Below, piece after piece: positions 5,511 to 7,443 of a stretch of DNA of 7,443 nt. The first letter of the stretch is position 1. The number at the start of each line of letters is the position of its first letter. Location of the stretch: NCBI GenBank assembly GCA_934130265.1, contig CAKOYC010000056.1, forward strand, positions 1 to 7,443. Reading direction: 5' to 3'. The notes under the pieces are model-generated. The model saw only the letters and a list, made by a program, of their open reading frames with translations. It did not search any database and was not told the origin of the DNA. The translations under genes were made by a program, and so were the position numbers. The DNA comes from an uncultured Bacilli bacterium. Lineage in GTDB: Bacteria; Bacillota_I; Bacilli_A; RF39; UBA660.

Positions 5511-6302
5511 TTATTCTTTTACCACAATTCTTTCTACTAGACAAATAACATAGTAGAATAAAAAGGCAAACACTCCTAGTAAAAATACAGAAGTAATAAC
5601 TAAATTGATATTGAACACTTGACTACCATACATAATTAGATAACCTAATCCCTTTTTAGAAACAAGTAATTCACCCATAATAACACCTATATAGGCCATA
5701 CTTGTATTAATCTTTAGATTATTAATTATGTTAGAAAAATTACTAGGTAAGACAACTTTAAAGAATAAATCTTTCTTACTAGCCCCTAGACTCTTTAGTA
5801 AAATTAGATAGTTTTTATCAGTTTCACTAAAGTCATGGTAAATATTGATAATAGATAAGAATAGACTGATTAGTAAAGCCATAAAGATTATTGACTTAGT
5901 ACTAGCTCCTACCCAAATGATAATTAAAGGACCAAGAGCTACTTTAGGAAGAGCATTAATAACTGTGAGATAGGGATCAACTATTTTAGCAAGACGTTTA
6001 TTCCACCAAAGAATAGATGCAATTACTATTCCTCCAATTGATGCTAAAGAAAAACTTATAATGGTCTCTAATAAAGTAACTTTAATATGGGTAAATAAAT
6101 CATTACTAGCTACTAGTTTACCTAATGTCTTAAAAATAAGTGAAGGACTACTAGCAAGAAAAGTATTTATTATTTTAAATTTAGCAAGTACTTCCCAAAT
6201 AACTAGAAAAGAGATAAGTATCATAATTTGAAAGAAGATAATGAATATTTTCTCTTTTTTTATATTCTTTAAATACTTCTTTCTTTCCTTAGATATGAAC
6301 AT
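5511..6302 (-). CDS. ABC importer permease, SsuC/TauC/ThiX type
   Basis: This 263-residue inner-membrane subunit forms the translocation path for a small organic solute. About six hydrophobic segments are visible, near residues 19-40, 76-98, 110-131, 135-154, 200-214 and 233-256, after a Lys-rich cytoplasmic N-terminus. The coupling loop LLKSLGASKKDLFFKVVLP (168-186) matches the LGA...LP pattern that contacts the ATPase in this family. The segment with GELLVSKKGLGYLI (210-223) is also typical of TauC/SsuC/ThiX permeases. The start has GGAGGG (6309-6314) six bases upstream and lies inside the end of the ATPase gene, overlapping it by 14 bases. It is the last gene of its operon, with the shared hairpin terminator downstream. 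The substrate is not resolved. Confidence 0.88.
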   Translation of the reverse strand: MFISKERKKYLKNIKKEKIFIIFFQIMILISFLVIWEVLAKFKIINTFLASSPSLIFKTLGKLVASNDLFTHIKVTLLETIISFSLASIGGIVIASILWWNKRLAKIVDPYLTVINALPKVALGPLIIIWVGASTKSIIFMALLISLFLSIINIYHDFSETDKNYLILLKSLGASKKDLFFKVVLPSNFSNIINNLKINTSMAYIGVIMGELLVSKKGLGYLIMYGSQVFNINLVITSVFLLGVFAFLFYYVICLVERIVVKE

Positions 6303-7044
6303 CTAAATCCCTCCATATCTTATCATAGTAAATACTAAACTCTTTTTTCTTTCTATTCTCAAAAGGTGTACCTCTTTCTTCAAAGTTTATCTCATATATA
6401 GACTTTAAAGTAGCAGGTCTTTTCGTTAAGACAATAACTATATCACTTAAACTAACAGCTTCTGCTATATCATGAGTTACCATCAAGACAGTTTTACCTT
6501 CCTTCTTAATCATCTTGTATAAATCATCTGCAAGAGCCACTCTAGTCATAGCATCAAGTGCTGAAAACGGCTCATCTAATAATAATATATCAGGATGAAT
6601 TGCTAGTGTCCTAATAAGAGCAACTCTTTGTCTCATGCCTCCAGATAAGCTACTAGGATACTTATTCTTAAATTCTGCTAAGCCATAACTATCTAAAAGA
6701 TGATTAACATAACTAATATTATCTTCTGTCTTAATATTTTTAATTTCTAATCCTAAAAGACAATTATCTAAAATAGTTAACCAAGGAAATAAACTATCCT
6801 TTTGTAACATATATCCTAGAACAATATTATCCTTATTAAACTTAATACTTCCACTAGACTTATCTTCAAGCTTAGCAAGAATAGAAAGTAGGGTACTTTT
6901 TCCACAACCAGAAGGACCAACTATGGAAATAAATTTACCTTCACTAACATTATAAGAAAAATCATCAATTGCCTTAATTTCATCTTTAGTATCTTGATAA
7001 TTTTTAACTAGATGTGCTATTTCTAAGATATTATTTGATTTCAT
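6289..7044 (-). CDS. ABC importer ATPase, SsuB/TauB/ThiZ type
   Basis: This is the nucleotide-binding subunit that powers uptake through the neighbouring permease. The 251 residues carry Walker A GPSGCGKST (43-51), a Q-loop at Gln81 within GYMLQKDSLFPWLT, signature LSGGMRQR (133-140), Walker B ILLLDE (153-158), D-loop SALD (161-164) and switch His191 in VTHDIAEA. The LFPW segment after the Q-loop and the post-ATPase tail (KRPATL, later RDLDVHI) are typical of nitrate/sulfonate/taurine/thiamine-precursor importers. The catalytic set is complete. The ATG overlaps the end of the upstream binding-protein gene by 14 bases and no Shine-Dalgarno site is visible within 15 bases before it, so its translation is probably coupled to that gene. 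Confidence 0.93.
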   Translation of the reverse strand: MKSNNILEIAHLVKNYQDTKDEIKAIDDFSYNVSEGKFISIVGPSGCGKSTLLSILAKLEDKSSGSIKFNKDNIVLGYMLQKDSLFPWLTILDNCLLGLEIKNIKTEDNISYVNHLLDSYGLAEFKNKYPSSLSGGMRQRVALIRTLAIHPDILLLDEPFSALDAMTRVALADDLYKMIKKEGKTVLMVTHDIAEAVSLSDIVIVLTKRPATLKSIYEINFEERGTPFENRKKKEFSIYYDKIWRDLDVHI

Positions 7045-7443
7045 ATTTTAATTTATCATATGAAACTTTCTTATCAAGTTCGTTAGCGTTTTCCATAATC
7101 TCTTGTAAGTGATCAAAAGATTCTTTTTTATATTCCGTTGTTTTTGGCCAAGCATCTATTTTTCTATATCTTTTAACAACATTAGTTATATCTTTTAAAG
7201 AAGTATCAGGAAATTGGTCAATTATCGCTTTTGCAACTTCCTCATCTGTAGAATTATGTACAAAATCTAATCCCTTTTGAATAGCATCTCTAAAGCTTTT
7301 AATTAAATCATTATTCTTAGTTAGATAACTATTTCTAGCAAAATAAGTAGTATATGGAACAACACCACCAAGTTCGCCAACAGATGCTACGACATAACCA
7401 TATCCTTGTTTTTCCACTTGCAAAGCGTTAGGTTCACATAGTG
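7031..7443 (-). CDS. ABC importer substrate-binding protein, NMT1/THI5-like, 3' part only
   Basis: The last 137 or so residues of a substrate-binding protein are visible. The frame stays open to the window edge. A TTG at 7421-7423 could be misread as a start, but the codons before it continue the family pattern, reading LCEPNALQVEKQGYGYVV, so the true start and the expected lipoprotein signal lie outside. The EPNA motif, ASVGELGGVVPYTTYFA, the NNDLIKSFRDAIQKGLD helix and the AIIDQFPDTSLKDI segment are what I know from NMT1/THI5-like (ThiY) and SsuA-like proteins of Bacillota. These capture thiamine pyrimidine precursors, sulfonates or related solutes outside the membrane. The resemblance is closest to ThiY-like proteins, but the ligand-binding N-terminal lobe is missing, so substrate is inference only. 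It overlaps the ATPase gene by 14 bases. Confidence 0.85.
   Translation of the reverse strand, partial: LCEPNALQVEKQGYGYVVASVGELGGVVPYTTYFARNSYLTKNNDLIKSFRDAIQKGLDFVHNSTDEEVAKAIIDQFPDTSLKDITNVVKRYRKIDAWPKTTEYKKESFDHLQEIMENANELDKKVSYDKLKYEIK

Noticed and set aside
6898..6906. DnaA-box-like TTTTCCACA
   Set aside because: It is the complement of the codons for CGKS in the Walker A motif of the ABC ATPase, so coding constraint accounts for it.
7421..7423. TTG as start of the substrate-binding protein
   Set aside because: Codons before it continue the family pattern (EPNA and following) without a stop to the window edge, so the gene is truncated by the window rather than starting here.
1..7443. 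Mollicute code 4 (TGA as Trp)
   Set aside because: TGA ends tsaE and tsaB exactly where the next gene starts, and conserved Trp residues are TGG.

Overview
The window comes from a very AT-rich, low-GC Gram-positive bacterium. TGA is used as a stop (tsaE and tsaB both end in it) and Trp is encoded by TGG, so the genetic code is the standard one and Mycoplasma/Spiroplasma are excluded. Strong Shine-Dalgarno sites (AGGAGG, GGAGGG), TATAAT promoters with a TG extension, and the Bacillus-like order tsaE-tsaB-rimI-tsaD point to Bacillota. The left edge carries the 3' end of a 5S rRNA whose helix IV arm is very short, a feature I associate with Mollicutes and their walled relatives (Erysipelotrichia, RF39-like lineages). 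My best guess is an uncultured, probably gut-associated, Bacilli/Erysipelotrichia-type organism; the species is not determinable from this sequence.

Layout. (1) 1-64: end of a 5S rRNA gene and its T-tract, so the window begins at the end of an rRNA operon. (2) 87-2703: a promoter and a tight four-gene operon, tsaE-tsaB-rimI-tsaD, joined by ATGA-type overlaps or a 17-base gap, ending in AT-rich terminator hairpins. TsaE, TsaB and TsaD act together to make the universal tRNA modification t6A37 from threonylcarbamoyl-AMP. RimI is an N-alpha-acetyltransferase, commonly carried with them. (3) 2710-5497: an extended -10 promoter, a structured leader of about 95 bases, and a two-gene unit of a stand-alone FIST-domain protein and an aldehyde dehydrogenase, ending in a strong hairpin that can work in both directions. 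(4) 5511-7443, minus strand: an ABC importer of the NMT1/THI5-SsuABC-ThiXYZ type. In transcription order it is substrate-binding protein (3' part only, cut by the window edge), ATPase, permease, with two overlaps of exactly 14 bases. It converges on the FIST-ALDH unit.

The t6A operon and the ABC importer are ordinary. The least explained part is the FIST-ALDH pair: a predicted small-ligand-sensing protein with no attached signalling domain, a C-terminal CxxC motif, close translational linkage to an oxidoreductase, and a leader that may fold. I see no CRISPR array, insertion sequence, phage gene, tRNA or known riboswitch. No gene-free stretch exceeds 300 bases; the longest is 2653-2818.
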